19,012 bases of DNA from DAOVDI01 sp965373045 (GTDB lineage Bacteria > Acidobacteriota > Aminicenantia > Aminicenantales > Aminicenantaceae): positions 1 through 19,012 of the forward strand of contig CBDVEQ010000023.1 of NCBI GenBank assembly GCA_965373045.1. The letters run 5' to 3'. The notes beneath the pieces are model-generated. The model saw nothing but the letters and a program-made list of their open reading frames with translations. It was not told where the DNA came from and did not search any database. Each line of letters opens with the position of its first letter. The first letter of the stretch is position 1. Positions 1 to 6,696 of the stretch are shown one piece after another. The translations under genes were made by a program, and so were the position numbers.

Positions 1-20
1 GCTTGTCCGTAGGGGAAAAA
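1..20 (+). repeat. Possible tail fragment of the dispersed structured repeat
   Basis: The first bases (GCTTGTCCGTAGGGG) resemble the segment just after the hairpin in the two full 235-bp repeats (GCTCGCCCGTAGGG near 8396 and GCTTGCCCAGAGGGG near 12180). Similarity fades after about 20 bases, so if related, only the left hairpin half is present here and the conserved right half is absent. Truncation by the window edge makes this a weak call. Confidence 0.35.
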
Positions 21-70
21 AGGGCGATAATAAAAATAGGGTTCAAGGATTCTAGGGGTCGAGAGCCAAA

Positions 71-119
71 AGTCTATCGAAGTCTATTGAGGTCCATAGA
101 AGTCGTTAAAGTCGAATTA
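71..119. repeat. Degenerate decamer tandem repeat
   Basis: Consecutive 10-base units read AGTCTATCGA, AGTCTATTGA, GGTCCATAGA, AGTCGTTAAA and a weaker fifth unit. The first three share most positions and the later two keep the AGTC core. It lies in non-coding DNA downstream of the sugar transporter operon. No function can be read from it. Confidence 0.6.
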
Positions 120-134
120 AGAAAAGAGGCCAAG

Positions 135-298
135 GGCCAAAGCAGCTTAGCCCAAAGCTATTTTAATTACTTTTCCCGCTTTCACCTTTTTCCGCTTTTC
201 TCGCTGGCGAAGCTAAGCTCAATGAACTCAAAGAGCTGGATTCCCGTTTACACGGGAATGACGTAAATTAAATGACCTTAGGCCAAGCTGCTTTGGGC
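135..298. repeat. Imperfect inverted repeat framing a short hairpin repeat
   Basis: GCCAAAGCAGCTTAGCC at 136-152 is matched in inverted orientation by the segment at 281-298, whose complement contains CCCAAAGCAGCTTGGCC. Between the arms lies the ATTCCCGT hairpin at 240-259. The arrangement looks like a small palindromic dispersed repeat sitting between the transporter operon and whatever lies upstream of the window. Confidence 0.5.
236..264. repeat. REP-like hairpin (ATTCCCGT-TTAC-ACGGGAAT)
   Basis: There is a perfect 8-bp stem with a 4-base loop (arms 240-247 and 252-259), flanked by GGATTCCCG-type sequence. This matches a very common short dispersed repeat in bacterial genomes that is often mis-translated as a small peptide containing SWIPVYTGMT. 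There is no T-run, so it is not a convincing intrinsic terminator, but it could protect the 3' end of the transporter mRNA that ends at 331. Confidence 0.6.
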
Positions 299-330
299 TT
301 TGGGCTCTTCTTCTTTGGCCTCTTGTTCTT

Positions 331-1299
331 TCAGTGGCGGATTCGATCCAATGCCACAGCAATCACAATGATCGCCCCGATGATTATCTCCTGAATATAA
401 TTCGGCCATCCCATCATGGTAGAACCGTTCCTTAAAAAGGCCATGATGAACACACCGATCATAGAGCCCATAATACTGCCTACTCCTCCGCTCAGACTGC
501 CGCCTCCGATAACAACCGCAGCAATGATATCCAGCTCCAGACCCACAGCTACGGTCGGATCTCCGACTGTAAGGCGGGAAAACTGCATGACCCCGCTCAA
601 TCCGCAGAAAAGACCACCAATGGAGTAGATCAGAATCTTGGTTCTTCCGATTCTTATCCCGCACAACCTGGCCGTCGATTCATTGGAGCCTGTTGCAAAT
701 ACATGCTTTCCAAATACAGTGTACTTCAAAACACCCGCCATGATCACAGCAAGAATGACCATCAGCCAGATACCGGGCGCCATTAATAACCAGGAAGGCT
801 CCGGATTTCTTGCCATGAGTTCATTGACCCAGGTCAGTGGCGCATCGATCTTCTGATTGCCGGCAATCCATTTGGCCGCTCCCCGGCCGATTCCCAACAT
901 ACCCAGAGTCACGATAAAGGGCACCAGACGGAGAGACGTGATCAGACTGCCGTTGATAAATCCAACGACCCCTCCAGTCAAAATGCCAAGAACGATGGCC
1001 AGAAAAGGAGGAAATCCCGCATTTATGCCAAAAGCAACAATAACGCTGGAAAGGGCAATGTTGGAGGCTGCGGACAGGTCGATTCCTCCGCTTATGATGA
1101 TGAACGTCATCCCCAGGGCGCCAAGTGCAACGATCACAGATTGAGTTGCCACACTCTTAAAATTTGAAGCCCTCAAGAACCTTTCCTGGATCTCAGGGAT
1201 CAGGGAAAATATCGCCAGAACAAGAAGCAGTCCGATAAAAGGGCCCAGCCATTTCAGGATTAATTGAACACGGTTTTTTTTCTCCATGATTTTTTCCAT
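331..1299 (-). CDS. Sugar ABC transporter permease (RbsC/BPD_transp_2 family)
   Basis: Inner-membrane subunit of a ribose/galactoside-type importer; it forms the translocation pore and couples to the double ATPase encoded just upstream. From the chosen start it is 322 aa, the usual length (E. coli RbsC is about 321). Hydrophobic spans fill nearly the whole chain. Family motifs are visible: SGGIDLS near residues 70-76, ATGSNESTARLCGI near 202-215, and LELDIIAAVVIGGGSLSGG near 254-272. The frame stays open to 1368, but the ATG at 1297-1299 shares one base with the TAA of the ATPase gene (TAATG), a translational-coupling arrangement. The longer start would overlap the ATPase by 70 bases and add a charged, unconserved-looking tail. 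The transported sugar cannot be deduced. Confidence 0.93.
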   Translation of the reverse strand: MEKIMEKKNRVQLILKWLGPFIGLLLVLAIFSLIPEIQERFLRASNFKSVATQSVIVALGALGMTFIIISGGIDLSAASNIALSSVIVAFGINAGFPPFLAIVLGILTGGVVGFINGSLITSLRLVPFIVTLGMLGIGRGAAKWIAGNQKIDAPLTWVNELMARNPEPSWLLMAPGIWLMVILAVIMAGVLKYTVFGKHVFATGSNESTARLCGIRIGRTKILIYSIGGLFCGLSGVMQFSRLTVGDPTVAVGLELDIIAAVVIGGGSLSGGVGSIMGSMIGVFIMAFLRNGSTMMGWPNYIQEIIIGAIIVIAVALDRIRH

Positions 1300-2825
1300 T
1301 AGCGGTTTTCTAAAGAATGCTCGCTTCTTCCAAGGGTCACTGCTGCTGTCAGGCTTTCGATCGTCCATTCCTCTGTAGACCGGACATCCTTCATCTTGCC
1401 CCTATAAAATACTGCGATCCTGTCACAGATTCCCAGCAGCTCGGGAATATAGGAACTGACAAAGATAATGGCCTTACCCCTGGATGCCAGAGTTCCCATC
1501 CATTCATAAATCTGAGATTTACTAACTACATCAATGCCCCGTGTCGGTTCATCCATAAGTAGAATGTCAGCTTCCTGGTGAAGGAGCCTGGCCATAGCGA
1601 TTTTCTGCTGATTTCCCCCAGAGAGGACAAGGACCGGCTGATCAGTATCAATGGTTTTCACATTCATCAATCGACAGTACTTATTAACCGCTGTTTTTTG
1701 TTTTTTGAGATTTAAAAATCCATAAACACAATAAGGGGAAAAATGGCTGAGCGTGACATTGTCCTTTATGGAGAGCGACAGGGCCAGCCCCTCCTCCTGT
1801 CTGTCTTCACTTAACAGTCCCATCCCCTGCTTGATTCGGATCCAGGGCCGACTTTTTTTTCTCTTGACCCCTTCAATGGAAAGTGTTCCCTCTATAACAG
1901 CCTCCAAACCGAAAATGGATCGAAGCATCTCGGTCCGGCCGGCTCCGATCAATCCGGCGACCCCAAAAATCTCTCCACGCCTGAGTGAAAAATTAACATC
2001 CTCCTTCATGCTCTTCCCCCTGAATCCTTCCAGTCGGAGAACGGGTTCTCCCACTTGATGGTCCACACAGGGAAACATGTCCGCCATTTTTTTTCCAACC
2101 ATCATTTGGATAATGTCATCCAGTTCCACATCCTTCATGGAACCTGAATCAACTTGCCGCCCATCCCTTAATACTGTAAAACGGTCCGCTACATGCTGTA
2201 CTTCTTCAAGAAAATGGCTGATATAGATAATGCTCACACCCTGTGATTTAAGATTTCCAATAATCTGGAACAGCCTCTCGCTGTCTTCGCGAGACAGACT
2301 GCTCGTGGGTTCGTCCATGATCAGGATAAAAGCTTGATCCACAAGGGCTCTGGCGATCTCAACGATCTGTTTTGCGCCAATACCCAGCCTGCCGACTGTA
2401 ATGTCTGGACGGATGCCGGGATGCTGGAGGATTTCCAGCGCCTTAACGACCTTATCCCTCATCTTTCCCTGCTTGAGAAAACCGGTCTTATGGATCTCTT
2501 TTCCCAGCATGATGTTTTCTTCAACGGTCAGATGGGGTGCCAGATTCAGTTCCTGATAGATCATGGAGATCCCCTTCATCCGACTGTCCATGGGTCCGGA
2601 CGGAATAAAGGGTTGGCCATTAATAAACATTTTCCCTTTATCCGGCTTCAGCGCTCCGCTGAGAATTTTCACCAGAGTACTCTTTCCGGCCCCGTTTTCC
2701 CCCAGAAGAGCATGCACTTCGCCCTTTCGAAGTTTAAAATTTACATTTTCCAAAGCAATAGTGGGACCAAACCGTTTAAAAATCCCTGTCATATTGAGGA
2801 CAGGAGGAGAAGGTTCGCGATTCAT
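1299..2825 (-). CDS. Sugar ABC transporter double ATPase (RbsA/MglA family)
   Basis: Cytoplasmic ATPase that powers sugar uptake, with two fused nucleotide-binding domains in 508 aa (E. coli RbsA is about 501). The first domain has Walker A GENGAGKST at 42-50, an atypical signature LGIGAKQ near 147-153, Walker B ILIMDE at 167-172 and a switch His in ISH near 202-204. The second has a degenerate Walker A (GLIGAGRTE, 291-299), a canonical LSGGNQQ signature at 401-407 and Walker B LLMDEPT at 422-428. One degenerate and one intact site is typical of this family. The start overlaps the stop of the binding-protein gene by four bases (ATGA), and the stop overlaps the permease start, so all three are translationally coupled. 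Confidence 0.96.
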   Translation of the reverse strand: MNREPSPPVLNMTGIFKRFGPTIALENVNFKLRKGEVHALLGENGAGKSTLVKILSGALKPDKGKMFINGQPFIPSGPMDSRMKGISMIYQELNLAPHLTVEENIMLGKEIHKTGFLKQGKMRDKVVKALEILQHPGIRPDITVGRLGIGAKQIVEIARALVDQAFILIMDEPTSSLSREDSERLFQIIGNLKSQGVSIIYISHFLEEVQHVADRFTVLRDGRQVDSGSMKDVELDDIIQMMVGKKMADMFPCVDHQVGEPVLRLEGFRGKSMKEDVNFSLRRGEIFGVAGLIGAGRTEMLRSIFGLEAVIEGTLSIEGVKRKKSRPWIRIKQGMGLLSEDRQEEGLALSLSIKDNVTLSHFSPYCVYGFLNLKKQKTAVNKYCRLMNVKTIDTDQPVLVLSGGNQQKIAMARLLHQEADILLMDEPTRGIDVVSKSQIYEWMGTLASRGKAIIFVSSYIPELLGICDRIAVFYRGKMKDVRSTEEWTIESLTAAVTLGRSEHSLENR

Positions 2826-3826
2826 CGATCCAGATATTTAGCAAAATCCGGAGTTAGAAGGGATCGTATTTCAGGGTCATCGATATTTTTGGGTGTCGCC
2901 AGGTAGACGCCCGTGTCCACCCGTTCAGGAACAGTCTGACCTCTCAAGTGGAAGACGATTTGCTTCACACCAAGATAACCTATCTTTATGGGATTCTGAA
3001 GCACAAGGCCCTGGATATGTCCTTTCCGTAAAGCCTGAACCAGTTTGGGACTGCTGTCAAATCCGATAAAAACGACCTTCCCGGCCAGCCTTGACTCCTG
3101 AAGCGCACGAAGTGCACCAAAAGTCGTGGACTCATTCGGACAGAAAACGCCTTCAACTTCGGGAAACCGGTTCAGCATATTTTCCGCAAATTGAAAGGCC
3201 GTTTCAGTAGATGCCCCTGCATACAGATCCTGGACCAGAAACTCGATTTCAGGAAACTCCTTTTGGATGGTATCGAGAAAGCCCTGCTCTCTTTTGGTTG
3301 TGGAGGCAGAGCCTTCCTGGTATCGGATCAGAAAGATCTTCCCTCCGTCTGGAAGAAGCCGGCCCATAGCCCGGGCAGCTAAAACTCCCCCTTTGTAATT
3401 ATCCGTTGCAACAAAACTAATAAAATCATTACCCTGCAGGGCCGAGTCCATGATCACGACCGGGATTCCTTCATCCACAGCATCTTTTACAGGACGCAAC
3501 AAGGCTCTGTCATCCAGAGGAGCCAGAACAATCCCGTCAACCCCCCGGTTAACAAAATCCTCGACCACCGTGATCTGTTGTGCCCGGTCATCTTCTTTCT
3601 GGGAACCCTTCCATAGTATCTCGACATCCAGTTCCCTTGATGCCTTCACAGCTCCGGCATGAATGGCCTTCCAGAACTCATGGGTCATTCCTTTGGGAAT
3701 GACCGCGATCTTGAGCGATTGTTCGCCTTCCTGTGAAGAAGAATCTTTTTCATTCTTCACACATCCGGAAAAGACTATCGATAAAAACAAACAGACTGCT
3801 ATTAGCTTGAAGATATAGTTTTTCAT
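2822..3826 (-). CDS. Sugar-binding lipoprotein of the ABC importer (Peripla_BP_4, RbsB-like)
   Basis: Extracytoplasmic solute-binding protein that delivers substrate to the permease and ATPase encoded downstream. It is 334 aa. The N-terminus is a lipoprotein signal: a Lys near residue 7, a hydrophobic core, then lipobox FSGC with Cys at 22. The rest has the two-lobe LacI/RbsB pattern: AVIPKGMTHEFWKAI near the start, RGVDGIVLAPLD, IPVVIMDS, FVATDNYKGG and IGFDSSPKLVQAL. Gram-negative RbsB proteins are usually soluble, so lipid anchoring is a mild oddity. There is no Shine-Dalgarno sequence before the ATG at 3824-3826, and the promoter -10 box ends six bases upstream, so translation is probably leaderless. 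Substrate: a sugar or related polyol, not determined. Confidence 0.92.
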   Translation of the reverse strand: MKNYIFKLIAVCLFLSIVFSGCVKNEKDSSSQEGEQSLKIAVIPKGMTHEFWKAIHAGAVKASRELDVEILWKGSQKEDDRAQQITVVEDFVNRGVDGIVLAPLDDRALLRPVKDAVDEGIPVVIMDSALQGNDFISFVATDNYKGGVLAARAMGRLLPDGGKIFLIRYQEGSASTTKREQGFLDTIQKEFPEIEFLVQDLYAGASTETAFQFAENMLNRFPEVEGVFCPNESTTFGALRALQESRLAGKVVFIGFDSSPKLVQALRKGHIQGLVLQNPIKIGYLGVKQIVFHLRGQTVPERVDTGVYLATPKNIDDPEIRSLLTPDFAKYLDR

Positions 3827-3832
3827 AAGGCA

Positions 3833-3861
3833 AGTATAATGGGAAGGGATTTCAGAGTCAA
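3833..3861 (-). promoter_or_regulatory. Sigma-70-type promoter of the sugar transporter operon, apparently leaderless
   Basis: On the minus strand there is TTGACT (3861-3856), exactly 17 bases, then TATACT (3838-3833). Both boxes are one mismatch from consensus. The -10 ends only 6 bases before the binding-protein ATG, so transcription should begin at or within a base or two of the A of ATG. The lipoprotein signal starts at that ATG, so a later start is unlikely. Confidence 0.8.
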
Positions 3862-3906
3862 AAAATAAAATGTGAGTGATAAGCCGGTTTTAAACAGATC
3901 GAATGA

Positions 3907-3952
3907 GAAATAAAAACAGGAAGAAGCAGCCTTTAACAACTGCTTCTTCCTG
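3907..3952 (-). terminator. Intrinsic terminator of the 65-aa gene
   Basis: A perfect 13-bp stem (CAGGAAGAAGCAG at 3917-3929 pairing with 3940-3952) with a 10-base loop is followed on the minus strand by TTTTTATTT (3916-3907). It lies 9 bases after the stop of the small gene and upstream of the transporter promoter, so it insulates the two units. Confidence 0.88.
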
Positions 3953-3960
3953 AAAAGAAG

Positions 3961-4158
3961 TTATTTTTTCTTGAGAATAGGCATACCTGTTCTTTGAGTC
4001 TCTATGACCTTAAAGGCATCGGGAACTGCGTCCAATGATCCATCTCTAATATTGCGGGCGAAAAAATAGATCCGCTGCTCTCTTCCACCCTTTAAAATGA
4101 CGTCTTTGTAATGCAGATAATACTTTGTTCCCTTGGAATTTGTAAATTCATATGCCAT
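3961..4158 (-). CDS. Small conserved-looking hypothetical protein, 65 aa
   Basis: A small, basic, soluble protein beginning MAYEFTNSKGTKYYLHYKD and ending in a run of lysines. There is no signal peptide or membrane segment. It is rich in aromatic residues in a pattern that suggests a small beta-sheet fold (KYYLHYKDVIL, QRIYFFARNI). Evidence that it is real: a clear ribosome site (GGAGG at 4166-4170, 7 bases from the ATG), a dedicated intrinsic terminator immediately downstream, and balanced codon use unlike the AT-rich spacer around it. I recall small proteins of this kind (N-K-G-x-x-Y-Y-L-H start, IYFFAR core) as hypothetical families in several phyla, but I cannot name a domain or function. 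It is a single-gene unit between the msrC leader region and the sugar transporter. Confidence 0.8.
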   Translation of the reverse strand: MAYEFTNSKGTKYYLHYKDVILKGGREQRIYFFARNIRDGSLDAVPDAFKVIETQRTGMPILKKK

Positions 4159-4170
4159 TTCCTGACCTCC

Positions 4171-4584
4171 CTTTTTATTTTACTTCGGTTACATTGGAAA
4201 AAATTCAAGATTTTCCTTCTGGCTTTCCTCTCTTTCAATGTACTAAGCCCATCCTTGAACTTAACCGATAGTAGGCATAACGAAAAAATGCTTGTTCTGT
4301 TTGTATAAAATATCAGTGGACATGTCAAGGACAATTTGATGAAAAACTAGAGATATTTATCTAAATCCTTCTGTATGATTTTATTCATTTGATCTTTTCT
4401 GTTTTTCCAGTCCGATTTTATACAGAAAACCACACATAATTCATAAAATTTTATCGCTGTTTCGTGAAAAATATTGAAAAATAAAAAATATTTTTTTTCA
4501 TGCTTATTTGGAAATTGATGAATATACTTCTGTCTAATAAAGATACGGACAAATTGATTTATTTTCTCAAAAAATATTTTTTTC
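4171..4584. other. AT-rich intergenic spacer
   Basis: This stretch holds no gene I can support. It is much richer in A and T than the flanking genes, with several A/T tracts. An inverted repeat near 4466-4501 (TGAAAAATATT pairing with AATATTTTT) could form a cruciform or bend the DNA just upstream of the msrC promoter. An open frame across 4347-4778 on the minus strand has a composition typical of chance translation of AT-rich DNA. Confidence 0.6.
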
Positions 4585-4612
4585 TTTACAATTAAAAATA
4601 CTATGTTATAAT
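4585..4612 (+). promoter_or_regulatory. Promoter of msrC (extended -10)
   Basis: TTTACA at 4585-4590, a 16-base spacer, and a perfect TATAAT at 4607-4612 preceded by TG at 4604-4605 (extended -10). The predicted transcription start is about 4619, which is the first base of the stem-loop element that follows. Long A/T tracts upstream could act as an UP element. Confidence 0.72.
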
Positions 4613-4618
4613 AGAAAT

Positions 4619-4708
4619 GGTTTTTCTGGGCGGGCTGGGAGAAACCCCCACCTTTTTGGTTCCCATCATCAACCCCCCTTTTGCTGACAACAGCCCGCAA
4701 AAAAAACC
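4619..4708 (+). ncRNA. Structured 5' leader of msrC, or a small structured RNA
   Basis: GCGGGCTG (4630-4637) pairs perfectly with CAGCCCGC (4691-4698). The stem extends outward through GGTTTTT (4619-4625) with AAAAAACC (4701-4708). Inside are GGGA/TCCC and ACC/GGT pairings. The predicted transcription start coincides with the base of the stem. GGTTCCC occurs at 4658-4664 and again at 4727-4733, while GGAACC at 4763-4768 can pair with either, so two exclusive folds are possible. There is no U-run after the stem, so it is not a simple terminator. It could alternatively be a copy of a dispersed palindromic repeat; no known riboswitch class is recognised. Confidence 0.45.
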
Positions 4709-4804
4709 AAATCTTTCTATCGTATTGGTTCCCTTTCAGGATATTTGTTAATAACCTCGATCGGAACCTCAAAAACATTTATTTTAAATATTAGAAGATC
4801 ACGA

Positions 4805-5257
4805 ATGCCGGATAGCCTTGAGAAACAATACCAAAGAATATTCGATCAGCTTAAAGGACTACTGAACAAAACCGACAACAAAACCGCAAAGATGGCGACC
4901 GTGGCCGCGCTTCTTTTTCATAAAATGCCTCAATTTTTCTGGGTCGGATTTTATATTCTCCACGAGGAAGATTTAACGGTAGGTCCATATCAGGGTCCTC
5001 TGGCTTGCCAGGTCCTGGAAAAGAAAAAAGGGGTCTGCTGGTCGAGTTTATTGAAGAAAAAAACGATTATCGTTCCCAATGTCCATAAGTACCCGGAACA
5101 TATTCCCTGCGACTCAAGATCAAACTCGGAAATAGTCGTCCCGTTTTACAGTCCAGACAAAAAAATCTGGGCCGTTCTTGATGTTGACAGCACAAAATTT
5201 GATGCTTTTTCTGAAACAGACAGGATATGGCTGGAAAAAATCACCTCCCTCATCTAA
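4805..5257 (+). CDS. msrC: Free methionine-(R)-sulfoxide reductase (GAF-domain fRMsr)
   Basis: Cytoplasmic GAF-fold enzyme that reduces free methionine-R-sulfoxide to methionine with thioredoxin-type electrons, an oxidative-damage repair step. It is 150 aa from the chosen ATG (E. coli YebR/MsrC is about 165). Three cysteines sit at 68, 78 and 102, with the same 10- and 24-residue spacing as the E. coli catalytic set (84, 94, 118). Surrounding motifs are conserved: WVGFYIL at 46-52, GPYQGPLAC at 60-68, KGVC, and PCDSRSNSEIVVPF at 101-114, followed by the LDVDS signature. The frame is open 60 bases further upstream (4745), but the extra residues are not family-like; MPDSLEKQYQ is the natural start. 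It is preceded by its own promoter and structured leader and is convergent with amrB. Confidence 0.93.
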   Translation: MPDSLEKQYQRIFDQLKGLLNKTDNKTAKMATVAALLFHKMPQFFWVGFYILHEEDLTVGPYQGPLACQVLEKKKGVCWSSLLKKKTIIVPNVHKYPEHIPCDSRSNSEIVVPFYSPDKKIWAVLDVDSTKFDAFSETDRIWLEKITSLI

Positions 5258-5291
5258 CCTGGATTATTTTGTGTATTGTTCGATCACACGA
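5258..5291 (+). repeat. Possible eroded end of the 235-bp dispersed repeat
   Basis: CCTGGATTATT immediately follows the TAA of msrC and matches the first 11 bases of the repeat's terminal inverted repeat. About 20 bases later TTCGATCACAC resembles the TTCGACGACAC found just inside the right terminus of the full copies, read inward. No matching second end is seen nearby. It may be a decayed remnant; chance cannot be excluded. Confidence 0.35.
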
Positions 5292-5319
5292 ATGAGTGCA
5301 TTTTCACAGACTATACAGA

Positions 5320-5350
5320 CCTGAAAAATCAAACAGACTTTGATATCAGG
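5320..5350 (-). terminator. Weak stem-loop at the 3' end of amrB
   Basis: CCTGA/TCAGG and ATCAAA/TTTGAT form an interrupted hairpin with a 5-base loop that begins inside the amrB stop codon on the minus strand. No proper T-run follows, so it is at most a weak terminator or mRNA end-protecting hairpin between the convergent msrC and amrB genes. Confidence 0.3.
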
Positions 5351-6566
5351 AAAGAGCCATCGCCGCAAAACTCACGGCAGATTCCGTCCCCTCTTCCTGC
5401 CACAAGTCATACCCAAGAATTCTTCCCTTTATATCCGGGATCAGTTCCAAAAGTATGGACAAAGCCGAAAAACCGCAGACATTAAATCTACCGCCGCTTT
5501 CACGATAGAGTCCCCAGAACTTCTCGACTTCTCCCTCACAGACTGCAGCCATCAGTTTCTGGTCAAAAGCACGGGTCTCCAGAAGCATGGACAGGGCTTT
5601 TTCTCTATGCCCGAACTTGGGGCCTATATGCGAAAAATCCACTCCGGCAACAACAAGTGTTTCAGGATCTTCTCTGAGGAACTCCCTCAGGCCCTCCAGA
5701 AAACTTTTCATTCCCAGAATCTCACTGGGCCGGGATGCAGAATAGAGAACATCGCTGAAAGAACCACAAAGGACAGGAATCAGCTGGAAATCCGGCCCGT
5801 ACAGGCGCTGAAGGAATAAAAGCTGAAATTCAATGGAATGTTCCATCTTGTGGGTTATATCATGGGGAACAACGACTTCTTTTCCAATCTCCTTGAGCCG
5901 TTTCACCCAGATCTTATCGGTCTTCACACGTCCCAATGGGGTCAGATAGTCTTTTTCCGAAAGGGATAAAAACTCATTCTGCAGATGATGCCCAACACCA
6001 AGCACAAGGATCTTTTTTGGCGTCAAACCCCGCACCTCCCGGTACGCAGCAGCATACACGTCCCTGCCTGTCTTAATATCAATATGAGGAGCGATCAGGG
6101 CCCGTACATCGGAAAAGCTTGATTGTGATCGTTCTCCACCATTTCCACTCAAGATGGATTCCACGTACGCACTCAGCTCATCTGGAGATGCCGGATAGGC
6201 CGTACCGGCCAGCACTGCTTCACGAGTTTCCTCTGCCAGATAGCCGGCTGTGATCTGATCTCTTTTTTTACGGTATTCCGCGTTATCCAAAAGGAATGCG
6301 GCATCAAACTCTGATACAACCTTGTTCACCGATTCCAGACTGATGAAGGACCCTTCCTTCTGCCGGATCAGCTCGAGCTGAATGTCCTTCAGTAACCGCC
6401 TGCCATCTATAAGGCTGAGTACCATCAATCCTTCCCCCTGGATAAAAACAGGATCCTTTAGCACACCCAGAAAATCCCTGATCAGGACACCCTGCCGTCC
6501 CTGATAGGACATGGGGATAACCTCCAGGTCCGATCGCAATGCGGGAACTTTTATATCCATGAACAT
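5346..6566 (-). CDS. amrB: AmmeMemoRadiSam system protein B (Memo family)
   Basis: Memo-like protein of 406 aa, related to non-haem dioxygenases and human MEMO1. Its molecular job in bacteria is unsettled; it is named for frequent association with an AMMECR1 protein and a radical SAM enzyme. Residues 1-115 form the extra N-terminal region common in bacterial AmrB. The Memo domain follows, with AYPASPDEL near 123-131, IAPHIDIKTGRDVY near 158-171, LGVGHHL near 189-195, MEHSIEFQLLFL near 241-252, DFSHIG near 310-315 and NVCGFSAL near 362-369, so candidate metal-site His and Cys residues are present. Neither partner gene is in the window. A second ATG lies two codons downstream (6558-6560). It has no Shine-Dalgarno sequence; see the promoter entry. 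Divergent from nnr. Confidence 0.92.
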   Translation of the reverse strand: MFMDIKVPALRSDLEVIPMSYQGRQGVLIRDFLGVLKDPVFIQGEGLMVLSLIDGRRLLKDIQLELIRQKEGSFISLESVNKVVSEFDAAFLLDNAEYRKKRDQITAGYLAEETREAVLAGTAYPASPDELSAYVESILSGNGGERSQSSFSDVRALIAPHIDIKTGRDVYAAAYREVRGLTPKKILVLGVGHHLQNEFLSLSEKDYLTPLGRVKTDKIWVKRLKEIGKEVVVPHDITHKMEHSIEFQLLFLQRLYGPDFQLIPVLCGSFSDVLYSASRPSEILGMKSFLEGLREFLREDPETLVVAGVDFSHIGPKFGHREKALSMLLETRAFDQKLMAAVCEGEVEKFWGLYRESGGRFNVCGFSALSILLELIPDIKGRILGYDLWQEEGTESAVSFAAMALS

Positions 6567-6571
6567 GCTCT

Positions 6572-6600
6572 TTTATCAAATAATGACTCAATTCTTACAA
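6572..6600 (-). promoter_or_regulatory. Promoter of amrB, apparently leaderless
   Basis: On the minus strand there is TTGTAA (6600-6595), 17 bases, then GATAAA (6577-6572). Each box is four or five of six to consensus. The -10 ends five bases before the first ATG of amrB, so the transcript would start at or inside that ATG. No ribosome site exists between. Confidence 0.55.
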
Positions 6601-6649
6601 TGATTCCCAAAAAAAGCAATAGGGGAGAGCTTTGTCCATATGTCAGGAC

Positions 6650-6690
6650 TTGACGAAAGGATGGATGTGAGATAATTTATTGATAAGGAG
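6650..6690 (+). promoter_or_regulatory. Promoter and ribosome site of nnr
   Basis: TTGACG (6650-6655) precedes GATAAT (6671-6676, spacing 15) or the overlapping TAATTT (6673-6678, spacing 17). Transcription would start near 6683-6685, giving a leader of about a dozen bases that is almost entirely the Shine-Dalgarno AAGGAG (6685-6690), six bases from the ATG. Confidence 0.55.
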
Positions 6691-6696
6691 TACTTC

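Noticed and set aside
3..266. 87-aa open frame ending SWIPVYTGMT
   Set aside because: It runs through the decamer repeat and the REP-like hairpin, has no ribosome site, and its end is the well-known false translation of a dispersed short repeat.
1300..1368. Longer start for the sugar permease at 1368
   Set aside because: It would overlap the ATPase gene by 70 bases; the TAATG overlap at 1297-1301 and family length favour the start at 1299.
4347..4778. 143-aa open frame on the minus strand in the AT-rich spacer
   Set aside because: It is rich in Lys, Phe, Ile and Asn as expected from AT-rich DNA, is unlike any family I know, and runs across the msrC promoter and stem-loop.
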